Program-made: the position numbers and the translations under genes
Source: Plantago major
Lineage: Eukaryota > Streptophyta > Magnoliopsida > Lamiales > Plantaginaceae
Assembly (NCBI GenBank): GCA_026545765.1
Contig: CM048840.1
Location: 87,386,877-87,450,876, forward strand
DNA length: 64,000 bases
Direction of reading: 5' to 3'
In this document: positions 24,868 through 36,879 of the stretch, one piece after another
Layout of the letters: each line of letters starts with the position of its first letter
How positions within the stretch are numbered: the first letter of the stretch is position 1
Notes under the pieces: generated by a model
Database searches by the model: none
What the model was told of the DNA's origin: nothing
What the model saw: only the letters and a program-made list of their open reading frames with translations

Positions 24868-25464
24868 TGTTGCGTAATGTTCTTGAAACTCGATCACCAA
24901 CAATAATGATCAATCAACTCAAACCACAACAAAACAATCGATGAATGTTATAGCAACAATCACTACGACTGTTATATCAACAATCAATAAAACAGAACTC
25001 AAAACAATAACTCCAACACAATCGAAACACGACGATTTACGTAGTTCGGCGAATGCCTACGTCCACGGGAGAAAAATAGAGATTCTTTTATTGACCAATG
25101 CAATGACAAGGATACAACCAATCCTAACAATGTCGATTGACAGATAATCGAGAAAACAGAGCTTAATCGCAAACTAGAAGAATAAGAAGATTTTGTTATG
25201 GAATAACAATTCTCTTGTCTTGTATTGTCTTGTGTTGTCTAATGAACATGCCAAAGGCGGTATATATAAGATTTCCTACGCCTCCTACATCACCTTGAGT
25301 TAGTAAAACAAGATTCAATCCTTTCCCAGCACAAAGAGAAAATACAATACTCTTTATTCCTTTCCCAGTTCAGATAGGAAACCTAATGTTTCTCTAACTA
25401 TTGCTGTAACACTCCTTATTTCTTCAGACTTCTTCCTTCACTCTGAATTCAATCTATCTCCACA
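24868..25464 (-). repeat. Right LTR (5' LTR) of Copia element
   Basis: 597 bp, the same length as its partner and with the same ends. The primer-binding-like site lies directly inside it, which fixes the element on the minus strand. Confidence 0.93.
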
Positions 25465-25469
25465 GTGTA

Positions 25470-25703
25470 GTGGTTAGTTTATGAGTATCCGATTCTTCCC
25501 ACTTTGTCACTACAATTTTACCGTGCATGGTCGAATTTTCTGACTCCGTCGTCACTACCACAAAGAGTCGAAGACATTAGAGACTAGAGTGCAATTTTCT
25601 CATTGAAATTAAGCTAACTTCCAATACATTACTAGACAATAGTAGTGTCCAAAATGACAACTAAATTTAATTACTTTGGACCCCTCACTCTCGGATTATA
25701 GAA
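25470..25703. other. Unassigned sequence
   Basis: Continuation of the sequence into which the Copia element inserted. No gene or repeat is recognised. Confidence 0.3.
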
Positions 25704-27019
25704 GGATTGAATATATGAATAATTAGTAGAAGTTAGTTATATTATTGTCTGGCATAAACCTCTATATATATAAATACATTAGTTAGTATACTAATAGTAA
25801 AATACTATAATATCTCTATAACTAAAAAAGGTATAATTCTATTAGGAATCAACTTCCTTAATACGCCCCCGCAAAATTGACGTACAATCAACTACGACAA
25901 TTTTGGAACGCAAAAACTCAAAACGGGTACTCCTTCTTGACATGGTTTGTGCGCTAGATGCGCCCCCGTAAGTTGATGGTATTCTTGGGGACATGATGCA
26001 TACAGGTGCTTTGGGATACAGGATGGCATGGTGAAGACAGAACCGGGAAATTCTGTATCGAGCGAAGCAACCGGTAGTCGAAGTGGGACAAGTAATTGTG
26101 AATGAGAGAGAGTTCAATGTCGAAATTCCAGTTCCAAACTTGACGAACAACATCTGTTGATGGATTATACATGGCTAGCTATTTGTGTTTTTGGTTTTGA
26201 AAGGCATCTGATCGGATCGATCGATCAATTTAGTACTGTTGAAAGTACGTACCTAATAAGATGTAATGGAAGGATAGATGCTCGTTTGAGACTTGGGTAA
26301 CAATGAAGGAAAAAAATAATAATAAGAAAGTACCAACGCTCGTTTGAGTCTTAAATTGCTTGAATATGTAAAGGGGAATGTTAAAATAAAAATAAAAAGA
26401 ACCACATAGTATATGCTTGTTGGAGACTTAACCGAATTGTGATCCTGGAGTAGCGGTAGGAATGGATATCATAGTCGATATCTTGTGAATTTGGATAGGA
26501 GGCTATGGATTTCTCTTTCTTTTGATGCAGGTAATTATTGCAAAAAAGAAAATATACTTCGGAATTGTCGATCTTTATTTGCAGCAGATGCATTGAAGAA
26601 TCTATCGGGAATTGTTGGTGGGTTTGTGGAGATAAAGGACAAAAGGGAAAAAGGATGGCTAAAAGAAAATATGTATGCTTACGAGAAAGACAACAAACAA
26701 GGGAAAGATAAATAAATAACAATAATAATAAGAACCCTCTTAGAGTCTTACACGGCTCATGAACGGAAACGGGAGAAAAAAATAAAATATATGTACTGTA
26801 TATAAAATACAAAAGAACGACTGAGGAGAAAAAAAAAAAAAAAAAAAACACAGGAAAAATGCCCGTTAGAGTCTTACATGGTTCTGATACCAAATAGAAT
26901 GATTGAATCTATGAATGGTTAGTAGAATTTAGTTCCATTATAAATACATTAGTTAGTATCTTAACAGTAAAAGACTACAATATCTATAACTAAATAAGGT
27001 ATAATTTTATTAGGAATCA
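25704..27019 (-). mobile_element. TRIM-like miniature LTR element
   Basis: Two short direct repeats (25704-25852 and 26900-27019) share ttgaat.tatgaat, aaatacattagttagtat and ggtataatt.tattaggaatca. Next to the right copy lies the minus-strand primer site TGGTATCAGAAC (plus 26881-26892), the initiator-Met type. Next to the left copy is a purine tract gcgggggcg (minus). About 1.05 kb of non-coding sequence lies between. This is the layout of a TRIM/SMART element. No matching target duplication is seen, so it is an old copy. Confidence 0.65.
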
Positions 27020-28682
27020 ATATCCTTAATATTTATAGACTTCGGTCTAGACATAGTAGACGATATACGATGGTAGTAAGTAGTAACCAAGATGACAACT
27101 ACATTTCATTAGTTGGGACTAGCTTTCCTCTGTTTCAATGGAATTAACGGTTTTGATTTATCTATCACCATACCTTAATCTTTTTTAACACTTGTTCCGT
27201 TTTAAAAATAGGGTGGAGGGGTTTGATTAGTACGTACTTTCTTTTCATTTGGAATTGACGGTTGGTTTGAAAAACAAGTTCCGGTTTCTATGGTTTCATG
27301 TTGGTAAAGGAATTGATGGTATTGGGCACTCTTATGAAAATATTACTTGATGAAGTAATGGATTTCGATCTGATGGGCTTCGCATTATAAAATGAGAGAG
27401 GTGGTGGGCTGTCATGCGGAAGAAGCAGGCCTGCGCGCATGTTATTTGGGCCTTTGTAATGGTGTAGGACAATTTTAAGAGTTTGATGTTGTGGGATGTG
27501 AACTTTTTGTAATAGCTAGCTTGTATCTAGCATTACTTATACATTTATAAACTTTTAAAGTTTTAATAAATTTATGCCTTAAAAAAAAAAAAAAGAATTT
27601 CAATACGCTACAATAGCCGCAAACTTGGGTTTTTTCAGCGCCAGATTGCCAACACTTTTTCTTTTTCCTAGTCACAAATTGCCATGCGAGAGAGAGGGAG
27701 GCTTCGTTTTTCTTTGTGTGCCTTGCTCTCCCTATTCTATTCCACCCTATCGTTGTCTATTTCCTAGCTATGAATTTATTCTTAATAGTATATGAAATCT
27801 AATATTCTCGTTTCAGATTAAATGTCACATTTTAATTTTCAATAATTTTTAAATCGACTTTGATCATAAATTAAACTTTCAATATACGAACAAGATACCA
27901 TATATGAACCTCTGTAATGTCCAGTACAATTTTAAGGTGAATGAAAAAAATGGGTTGTATTGATAAAGTAGTAAGTTGATAATAAAAAGTAAGAGAAAAT
28001 AAATAAAGTATGAAAGAGTTTATTTAAAAAATTAATAAGTATAGATAGTTCAAGAATTGTACACCCTAAACGAAAAATTGAAAAGTTTTGGGCGAAAAAG
28101 AGATAGTAGTACTAAACAGAGTGAAATCTCCGAAAGATAGTACTAAACCTAGCCAAAGTCTCCAATTTCATAAGATGTGATACATTTTACGTAGGTTGAT
28201 AAGTTAAACTTCAATGAGAAACTGACTAGGTTTGTCTCGTTCGAATCCGACTTATTTGATAAAAGCAATTGAGTCAAACTAGAGTTTCATTTTGTGCTCA
28301 TTTACCTATCTAACCAAGCTCATATCTATATAATAATCTCGTTAAGCTCCTTAATTTAGTTATTCGTATTTTTATAGTAGTTTTTATTTTCAAAATATAT
28401 TTTGTACTTATTTTATACCAAGTTCAAAGAGCTCGAATTTATACATGCCGCTCATGTTAATTTTTAAACTTGTTAGTGTAGAAGTCAAATTCTATTAACT
28501 CAGGTCGAACTCGAATTGAGGTATGTGATATCTGGTTCGACTCAATACAACAATAATTTTCAAATAAATAAACTTTGAAAAACACCACTAAAAAATGGTA
28601 TGTGTGTGTGTCTTTTCTTCAACCAGTTTTGCACGTATCAAACTGTAATATTGGTTGTTTTTATACTTAAATGATCAAGTAA
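27020..28682. other. Intergenic, no gene seen
   Basis: AT-rich sequence with an A-run at about 27580-27594. No reading frame with recognisable motifs, and no clear MITE ends. Confidence 0.4.
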
Positions 28683-28735
28683 AGTTTTGTTCTTTTCTTG
28701 GGAACTGAACTGAACTTAATGGAACTTAATCGAAT

Positions 28736-29734
28736 TGTAGACGAACGAAATTCGTATACTTTAAAGTGACATTTAAAAATATATATTAGAAAACAAAATA
28801 CAATTTTCTAGCATTTTTAGAATTTTACTAAATTAAATTCTAAAATAAAATTGCTAGATCATTTTCTAATATATAAATTTAAATCAAATTATGTCACATG
28901 GGCCAACGTGGAAGTAAATCATGTAAATTGGGCTACATGTGAATAAATTGGGCCATATGTGATGGACTGGGGCTATATGTGAATGAATGGACTGGGTTAT
29001 ATGTGAACGGGCCTGCTACATATATGGAAAAGATTCTCTTCTAACCATTATAAATAGAAGAGCACCCTCATTCATTTACAGATACAAGAGAAGAGACACC
29101 AGAAGCTCCACGGCAAGATCACAAGTTCCAGAGAAAGAGCCAAAGAAAATCCTCTCATCCTTCTCTCAAGATACGCCTTGAAGATCGAGTAAGCACTCAA
29201 GAAGTTCATCCGGAATTCTAAGAGAAGTCGCCGTTTGATCCAAGAAGAAGCCCCTGCGCACTTGGAGAAACGTTATTGGAAGATCAACCGCTGCCAAAGG
29301 AAGATCAAATCCAAAAGCCCAGCCGAATCCCGATCAACCTTCTTGAAGTTCTTCGCCAAAAGCTGCGTTAAATCCAAGATCAAGCTCAAAAGCCCTTGGT
29401 GAAACGTTTCATGCCGGCCAAACTTCCTCTAAAGAAGATGACAGGCCAAATCCTGCGACGATGTAGAAGCGTTCTTCGTGGAGTTCATCAAATCCCCAAG
29501 AAGTTCGCCATCGCTCGCCTCAGACACTCTCAAGTTCACAATTCGATCCGAGATCAAGCCAAAAAGCCCTCGCATCGACGTTTGCCCGACTTTGAAGTCA
29601 TAAATCCTAAACGAAGAATTTGAAGATCCAAGTTCGGCGCTTTAGAAGACTAGAATCAGAGGATTGGACTAGAGAATTTTACCGGCTTTCATTAGATCAA
29701 TAAAATCATCATTTGAGCAACTTTAGTTGCCACA
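28736..29734 (+). repeat. 5' LTR of Tat element
   Basis: 999 bp. A TATA box (attataaatag) lies near 29045-29055, so transcription should start near 29080. Confidence 0.95.
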
Positions 29735-29788
29735 GATTTTTGGCACGCCCAGTGGGACATCTCTACCTCTCATCTCTAGTGAAGCACT

Positions 29789-32071
29789 ATGCCTCCTAGG
29801 AAGACGACTAACTCTTCTCAAACCTCGGATGAAGCGCAGTCCAAGGGTGTTGAAGACCCGCAAACCATGGCTATTATAGCCTATGAAGCTCTAGCTGCAA
29901 CTGCCACCAAAAGAGATGGAGAAGAAACATCCGATGATGATGACAACGGGTCTTTGCCATCATCTCCTAAAACAAGAGAAGTTCCTCCTCAGCTCCCAAC
30001 AGTGAGTAATCCTTCAATTGACCAAATGGTGTTAGCTTTGACAAAATCCATGGAGTTTCTTATGAAGCATACCCAGGAACAAGACCTCAAGATTGCAAAG
30101 CTTATGGATCGAGAATCCACACCAGAGAAGATTTTGAACAAGGAAACAGCTGAAACTAGCAAGGCAGGAGGAAAGCGCCATGTGGTGTATGAGGAACCAT
30201 CATATGCTAATCCAATATCAAAACAAGGAGATATGTCAATCAACACAAGTGGAATGATCCTAGCCGATCAGTTGAAGGAATTCATCAAGGGAGCTCTGAA
30301 AGAAAGTCTTGATGAAGGTTCCAAATCATCCTTCACTTATAGAAAGCCATACACACGAAGGATTAATAATCTGAGAATGCCAGCTGGATATCAACCCCCT
30401 AAGTTTCAACAATTCGATGGCAAAGGAAGTCCGAAGCAACACATCGCACATTTTGTTGAGACATGCAACAATGCTGGGACCTATGGCGATCATCTGGTGA
30501 AGCAATTTGTTCGCTCACTGAAGAACAATGCCTTCGACTGGTATACCGACTTAGAGGCTGGATCTATAGATAGTTGGGATCAACTAGAACAAGAATTCCT
30601 CAATCGTTTCTATAGCCCCCGAAGGATTGTTAGCATGGTTGAGCTTACCAGCGCACGTCAATGGAAGGAAAAGCCGGTCATCGATTATATTAATCGTTGG
30701 AGGAATCTGAGCCTCAACTGCAAAGATAGATTATCTGAAGCTTCAGCGATCGAGATGTGTATTCAAGGGATGCACTGGGGACTCCGATACATCCTTCAAG
30801 CAATCCAGCCGCGATCATTCGAGGAGCTAGCCACACACGCACATGATATGGAGCTAAACATGAATGCCAGTAATGTTGATGGCCCTCCCATACAGGAATC
30901 AAGCAAGCATGACACCAAGAGAGGGGGCAAGCTTCCCTTTAAAGGCAAAGAAGCAATGGCCTCAAATGCTACAAAGATCACAGTGCCAAGAGGATCAAAA
31001 GACAAAGAGAAAGTAGCCTATATGCCAGCAAATAGCTCGCAAAAGGAAGAACAAAGAAGGTCTACTTTGAAAGAGATGATGGCAAAACAGTATCCGTTCC
31101 TTAGCTCCGATGTCCCTAGGATATTCAATGAGCTACTGAAGAATAACTTGATTGAATTGCCAGAAATGAAAAGGCCAAATGAAGAAGGACGCTCAGATGA
31201 TCCCAAGTACTGCAAGTACCATCGTCTCGTAAGCCATCCCATCCAGGATTGCTTTGTCTTCAACGAAAAAGTGATGAAGCTCGTAAGGGAAGGGAAGATC
31301 TCGGTAGATGAGGAGAGTACCGATGTTAATACTATTTCATCATCTGAAGTTGATGCGGTCAACACACCTCCGTTGGAAAGATCTTTAGATAATGTGTCTT
31401 CCCCGACTAAAGAGTTGAAGCATATCGACTGCATGAGCACCATATCCTTTGGTGACGAAGACCTCTTATTTGGCTCTAAACCCCATAATAGGTCGTTGTT
31501 TGTAACCAATTTTACACACGAGCATAAGGTGAAAAGGATACTTATTGATGAAGGATCTGCAGTCAACATCCTGCCATTATGTACCATGAGAGACATAGGA
31601 ATCCCAACTGAAGATCTTGGTAGTAGTCGATTGATGATCCAAGGCTTCAATCAAGGAGGTCAAAGAGCAATGGGCATTATACGATTAGAGTTGACAATTG
31701 GTGACATGTCATCAGTCACGCTTTTCAATGTTATCGATGCTAAAACATCCTATAATATACTCTTAGGAAGACCATGGATACACGAAAATGGTATAGTTCC
31801 CTTAACTCTACATCAATGCATTCAATACTGCCAGAATGGAATGGTTAAGAAGGTCCTTGCGGACGAGAAACCTTTCACTACTACCGTCGAATCTTACTTC
31901 GCTGATGCGAAATATTACATAGAACGCACCAATAATCCAGATGAAGGATCAAGCTCTGGTGAAGAATCAAAAGACCAAGCTATTGTGCTAGAGAAGGGGA
32001 AGTCATTACCCCAAAGCCGCTCTTCTGAAGTCTCACATGTTGAAGATAGTTGTTTGAAACCCTGCCTTTGA
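29789..32071 (+). CDS. Tat element gag-protease region
   Basis: An open frame of 760 residues starting 31 bp after the primer-binding site. An acidic, Ser-rich N-terminus is followed by a retrotransposon gag core at about residues 205-345 (PKFQQFDGKGSPKQHIAHF, then SWDQLEQEFLNRFY). A basic, Lys-rich segment follows, then a retropepsin-like segment at about 580-680 (KRILIDEGSAVNILPL, later NILLGRPWIHE). This is the normal Tat layout, with gag and protease together. It is part of a fossil element whose pol is damaged. Confidence 0.9.
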   Translation: MPPRKTTNSSQTSDEAQSKGVEDPQTMAIIAYEALAATATKRDGEETSDDDDNGSLPSSPKTREVPPQLPTVSNPSIDQMVLALTKSMEFLMKHTQEQDLKIAKLMDRESTPEKILNKETAETSKAGGKRHVVYEEPSYANPISKQGDMSINTSGMILADQLKEFIKGALKESLDEGSKSSFTYRKPYTRRINNLRMPAGYQPPKFQQFDGKGSPKQHIAHFVETCNNAGTYGDHLVKQFVRSLKNNAFDWYTDLEAGSIDSWDQLEQEFLNRFYSPRRIVSMVELTSARQWKEKPVIDYINRWRNLSLNCKDRLSEASAIEMCIQGMHWGLRYILQAIQPRSFEELATHAHDMELNMNASNVDGPPIQESSKHDTKRGGKLPFKGKEAMASNATKITVPRGSKDKEKVAYMPANSSQKEEQRRSTLKEMMAKQYPFLSSDVPRIFNELLKNNLIELPEMKRPNEEGRSDDPKYCKYHRLVSHPIQDCFVFNEKVMKLVREGKISVDEESTDVNTISSSEVDAVNTPPLERSLDNVSSPTKELKHIDCMSTISFGDEDLLFGSKPHNRSLFVTNFTHEHKVKRILIDEGSAVNILPLCTMRDIGIPTEDLGSSRLMIQGFNQGGQRAMGIIRLELTIGDMSSVTLFNVIDAKTSYNILLGRPWIHENGIVPLTLHQCIQYCQNGMVKKVLADEKPFTTTVESYFADAKYYIERTNNPDEGSSSGEESKDQAIVLEKGKSLPQSRSSEVSHVEDSCLKPCL

Positions 32072-32099
32072 CAAAGCTCAGTCTTACCGCTCCTGCCAA

Positions 32100-35000
32100 A
32101 CCACCACTCAAGGGGTTTGTCCGTCCGATTCAAGGAGGCTTGGAGAAACATGAAATAGCTCTTCCTGGAGAAAAGGACAACCATTTTGGACCAAAAGCTT
32201 TTAAACTTTTGGTAAAAGCAGGATACAATCCTAGGAGAGGCTCTCCTCTAAAAGATGATACATCAAGATCCACTAGCTCACAAAGGAATGGAAAGGGTCG
32301 GGAAGGTTTGGGATTCACACAATCTGACCTCATATGGATCACCATTAAGCGAGCCTCAAGCAACTATATAGAAGGGAGTGAAAAGCCTCCAACGGAAAGC
32401 AATTCCATCAATAGTGATAGCATTTTCCCAAGAAAGTCCGTCTTTGATGGTTGGGAATAACTAAAAGAACTGTGCTTCAAAGATTGGAACCAATTAGGAA
32501 ATCCGTACACCAAAGATTGGGACCAATTAAGAAGTCTGCACACCAAAGACTAAAGCCAGCTAAATCTGTACACCAAAGGTTGGGACCAGTAAATCCCGAA
32601 AAGGAAAAAGAGGCTAGCAACCTGTGCGCCCCTGAAAAACTACGAAGATTAATCCCGTCCCGAATGGTGCATGAGGAAGACATCAAGGTCTCATGCGACG
32701 AAGTACTCAAGGCTAAGTGGGTCGTGATAATCCATACAAAGCCGCAATCTATTATCAATGAAGGAGACAGCGGCATAGAATCATCATATCACATCACCTT
32801 GAAAGATTGCGATGACACTGAAGAAGAAGATGCCGAAGAAGCACCACCCGAGCTTGAGGAGGGAATTAAATTTACCATCGATGAACTGAAAGAAGTCAAT
32901 CTTGGTGATACTGATAATCCCCGGCCAACTTATATAAGTGCATCCCTAGGTCCAGAGGAAGAAGCGACTTTTGTAGCCTTGCTACAAGAATTCATAGATG
33001 TGTTTGCCTGGACGTACATGGAGATGCCTGGACTTGATCCCAAAATAGCCGTTCATCTACTCTCGGTGAAATGTGGAGCCCGGCCTATAAAACAAGCCCA
33101 ACGGAGATTTTGTCCCGAATTGATTTCTCCCATTGAAGGTGAAGTAAATAAGCTCATTGAAGCGGGGTTTATCCGCGAAGTCAAATACCCTACTTGGATC
33201 TCCAACATAGTTCCGGTAAGGAAGAAGAATAAACAGATTCGAGTTTGTGTGGACTTTAGAGATCTGAATTTAGCATGTCCTAAAGATGACTTCCCGTTGC
33301 CCATACTAGAGATTATGATTGACGCCACGACCGGTCATGAAGCACTGTCATTCATGGATGGATCTTCAGGATACAATCAAATCCGCATGGCACCCAAAGA
33401 CGAAGAACTGACAGCTTTCCGCACTCCAAAAGGAATATACTGCTACAAGGTGATGCTGTTTGGTCTTAAGAATGCCGGTGCTACTTATCAGAGGGCTATG
33501 CAAAAGATATTCGATGATATGCTCCATAAGAATGTCGAATGCTATGTGGATGATCTAGTGGTGAAGTCAAGAGAAAGAAAAGATCACTGGCAAGATCTAA
33601 GAGGAGTATTTGAGCGACTACGAAGGTATCAATTGAGGATGAACTCCTTGAAGTGTGCATTTGGAGTTAGCTCTGGAAAGTTCTTAGGCTTCGTTGTCCG
33701 GGAGCGGGGCATTGAGATCGAGCTAGCTAAAATTGATGCAATCATCAAGATGCCTGAACCCAAGAATATACATGAGCTTAAAAGCTTGCAAGGAAGGATA
33801 GCCTATCTCCGAAGATTCATATATAACCTGGCGGGGCGATGTCAGCCATTTAGCCGTCTCATGAAAAAGGATGTTCCATTTGAATGGGATGAAGCTTGTA
33901 GGAATGCATTCCAATGTAGTAAGTCTTACTTGATGAAGCCTCCAGTGTTGGCAGCTCCAATACCAAGATGCCCGCTAATTCTATACATCGCTGCCCAAGA
34001 ACGTTCTGTGGGGACATTGTTGGCCCAAGAAAATGATGATGGAAAGGAGAATGCACTATACTATCTGAGTAGAATGATGACACCAAATGAAGTCAAATAC
34101 TCCCCCATTGAGAAACTTTGTTTAGCTCTAATCTTCGTGATCCAGAAATTGAAACACTATTTTCAAGCTCATACGATTCACCTTGTTTCAAGAGCTAATC
34201 CATTGAAGTATGTCATGTCAAAACCGGTGCTTTTCGATAGGCTTGCTAGATGGTATTTGCAACTTCAACAGTTTGAAATCATATACGTGCCACAAAAAGC
34301 CGTCAAGGGACAAGCCTTAGCCGATTTTCATGCTGATCACCCAATTCCTGCTGAATGGGAGTTGGTGGATGACTTGCCCGATGAGGACGTTATGATTATC
34401 GAAGTTACTCCTCCATGGAAGATGTACTTTGATGGGGCTTCTCATAGAAATGGTGCGGGGGCAGGAATAGTGTTCATCTCACCTGAAGGCGACGTGTTGC
34501 CTTACTCCTTCACTCTAACTCAAAATTGCTCAAGTAACGTTGTAGAATACCAAGCCTTGATAATTGGTTAGAATAGGCAACTGATGCAAAACCGTTGGAA
34601 CTCAACGTATATGGTGATTCCAAGTTGGTAGTTAACCAACTATCTGGTGAATATGATGTCAAAAAGATAGAGCTGCTGTCATATGTCAACTATGCTAGAA
34701 GAATGATTGCATGTCTCGGAGGTGTGACAATCAAACATATTTTGAGAGGAGAAAATGGGCAGGCTGACGCTCTAGCTAAACTCGCCTCTACTCTTGCAAT
34801 GCCAGGGAGAAGTTTCAATGTCCCGGTCTGTCAAAACTGGGTTGTCCCTCCATTTTTTTGAAGATGATGATATGATCGGCAAAGAAGACAACCATGTCAT
34901 AAAAGTATATGAAATTGAGAAAGAAGATTGGCGTCAGTACCTTGTGGACTATTTAAAGTATGATAAATTGCCCAACGAACCGCGGCGAAGATCAGAAATC

Positions 35001-36170
35001 AGGCGTAGGGTAACACGCTTCATATACTAGAATGAGACGCTTTATCGACGCTTCTTCAATGAAGTCTTCTTGCGTTGCTTAGGTGAGGAGGAAGCTATAC
35101 AAGCAGTGGAGGAAGCACATTCCGTGATCTGCGGTGCGCATCAATCTGGCCCGAAATTACATTTCCGAATCAAAAGGATGGGTTATTATTGGCCTACTAT
35201 GGTCAAGCATTGCATGAATTACGCTAGAAGATGCCAAGCTTTCCAGTTTCATGCTAACTTCATTCATCAGCCACCAGAGCCATTACATCCGACTGTTGCC
35301 TCCTGGCCCTTTGATGCATGGGGAATGGACATTGTGGGTCCAATGACGAAGTCCTCTGGTGGACATCAATACATACTAGCAGCAATAGATTATTTCTCTA
35401 AATGGGTGGAAGCTGTGCCTTTGAAAGAAGCAAAGAAAGAGAATGTCGCTAACTTCATTCGCTCAAACATCATTTATCGCTATGGAGTTCCTCGATACAT
35501 AATCACAGACAATGGAACGCCATTCTGTAACAATGTGATTGACAAGTTATGCCAGCAGTTTGACTTCAAGCAAAGGAAATCATTAATGTACTATGCGGCA
35601 GCAAATGGCCTCGCGGAAGCCTTCAACAAGACATTGTGCAACTTGCTGAAGAAGGTAGTGGCAAAGTCAAAGAGGGACTGGCATGAAAGAGTTGGAGAAA
35701 CCTTGTGGGCCTATAGGACGATGCACCGAATTCCTACACAATCCACCCCTTATGCACTGGTCTATGGTGTAGAGGTTGTTCTTCCCCTAGAAAACAAATT
35801 CCATCTCTAAGGATCGCATATCAAGAAGGGCTCACTGAGGAAGAAAATGCTCGCCTCCGACTGGAAGAGTTGGATTCATTGGATGAGAAGAGGTTGGAAG
35901 CCCAACAAAGGCTCGAATGCTATCAAGCACACATCTCTAGAGCATTCAACAAATAGTTCGCATTCGTTCCTTTCAAGTAGGAGATCTTGTACTTGTTGTG
36001 AGAAGACCAATTATCATGACTCACAAAACAGGAAACAAGTTCACTTCAAAGTGGGACGGGCCATATGTTATCAAAGAAGCATATACCAACGATTCATACA
36101 AACTTATAGCTGATGATGGGTTGAGAATTGGCCCCATCAATGGGAAGTTCTTGAAGCGATACTACCCGTG
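32100..36170 (+). pseudogene. Tat element pol region (RT, RNase H, aRNase H, integrase)
   Basis: Reverse transcriptase is recognised by RVCVDFRDLN, FMDGSSGYNQIRMAP and the catalytic YVDDLVVKS (about 33220-33570). RNase H follows (about 33950-34330), then a second RNase H of archaeal type (WKMYFDGASHRNGAGAGIV, about 34410-34850). Integrase has an HHCC-type zinc finger and a core with DIVGP and TDNGTPF (about 35090-36170). The double RNase H marks the Tat/Ogre lineage. The region is broken, with about three disruptions. Confidence 0.9.
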
Positions 36171-36282
36171 ATATGTAAATAAAAAAATAAAAAAAAGGAG
36201 CCTTCAAAACAAAGCAGGGGTGCTTAGACTAGCAAAAAAAAAATAGTAGGAGCCCTCAAAACAAAGCAGGGGTGCTTAGAAT

Positions 36283-36520
36283 AGATGCTCCTGACCCGCA
36301 TGAACATAAACTGTGAACGGTGACCACCAATGGCATGACAAGTTGCTAAATTGTTAACTCGCCTCACCTCATCTAAGGTGGCTAAGTAATAGATGCTCCT
36401 GACCCGCATGAGCATAAACTGCGAACGGTGACCACCAATGGCATGACACGTGGCTAAATTGTTAACTCGTCTCACCTCGTCTAAGGTAGCTAAGTAATAG
36501 ATGCTCCTGAGTATAAACTG
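36283..36520 (+). repeat. 108-bp tandem repeat in Tat 3' region
   Basis: Units start at 36283, 36391 and 36499 (agatgctcctga...), two full and one partial, with a few differences between units. Just before it, a shorter repeat (ggagcc.tcaaaacaaagcaggg) occurs twice. A run of about 15 C follows. Confidence 0.92.
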
Positions 36521-36879
36521 TGTACGTCCCCCCCCCCCCCCCTCCTTCCCATTATCTTTAATGGAGTTCGATGAACTACGTTTTGACTTGATCCTCTTTA
36601 AGAGGTACGTAGGCAACTTAGTTTATTCTAAGTTCAGTCATAAATGTGATAAGAATGATTCTTTTTATCAAGAATGATGTTATACTTAGCATGACACTTA
36701 GATAAAAAAAATTAAAAAAAAAAAAACATACAAGAGCAATATGACAAAAAGAAAAGGTATGTTTTATTATGCATCTCAAAGAATGATAGTGTCAATTACA
36801 ACGGCGCTAAAAGACAAAAGAGAAAAGCAAAAAGAAAGAAAAAAAATCTAAGGCAACAATGATTCCTAGAATGGTGTCA

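Larger units (their letters stand above)
21556..25464 (-). mobile_element. Copia LTR retrotransposon, broken
   Basis: Two 597-bp LTRs (21556-22152 and 24868-25464) and a perfect 5-bp target duplication GTGTA (21551-21555 and 25465-25469) define the element. Minus-strand order inside runs from the right: a primer-binding-like site next to the right LTR (attggcgccgtctgtggg), gag with FSLWKAKMEALL and a CCHC-type knuckle, protease with LDSGCSFHICP, integrase with LWHERLAHIS and later TDNG, then the beginning of reverse transcriptase (YCKWIFKKK). The gag-pol order is that of Copia; Tork-like affinity is a guess from gag. The internal part is about 2.7 kb, shorter than a full Copia element, and the copy is a fossil with several breaks. 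Confidence 0.92.

Noticed and set aside
26381-26893. A 170-codon minus frame rich in Phe/Leu/Ser
   Set aside because: Low-complexity T-rich sequence between the repeats of the TRIM-like element; no domain.
36524-36543. Assembly error at the C-run
   Set aside because: A run of about 15 C may be a sequencing artefact in length, but the flanks fit the Tat 3' region, so nothing can be concluded.
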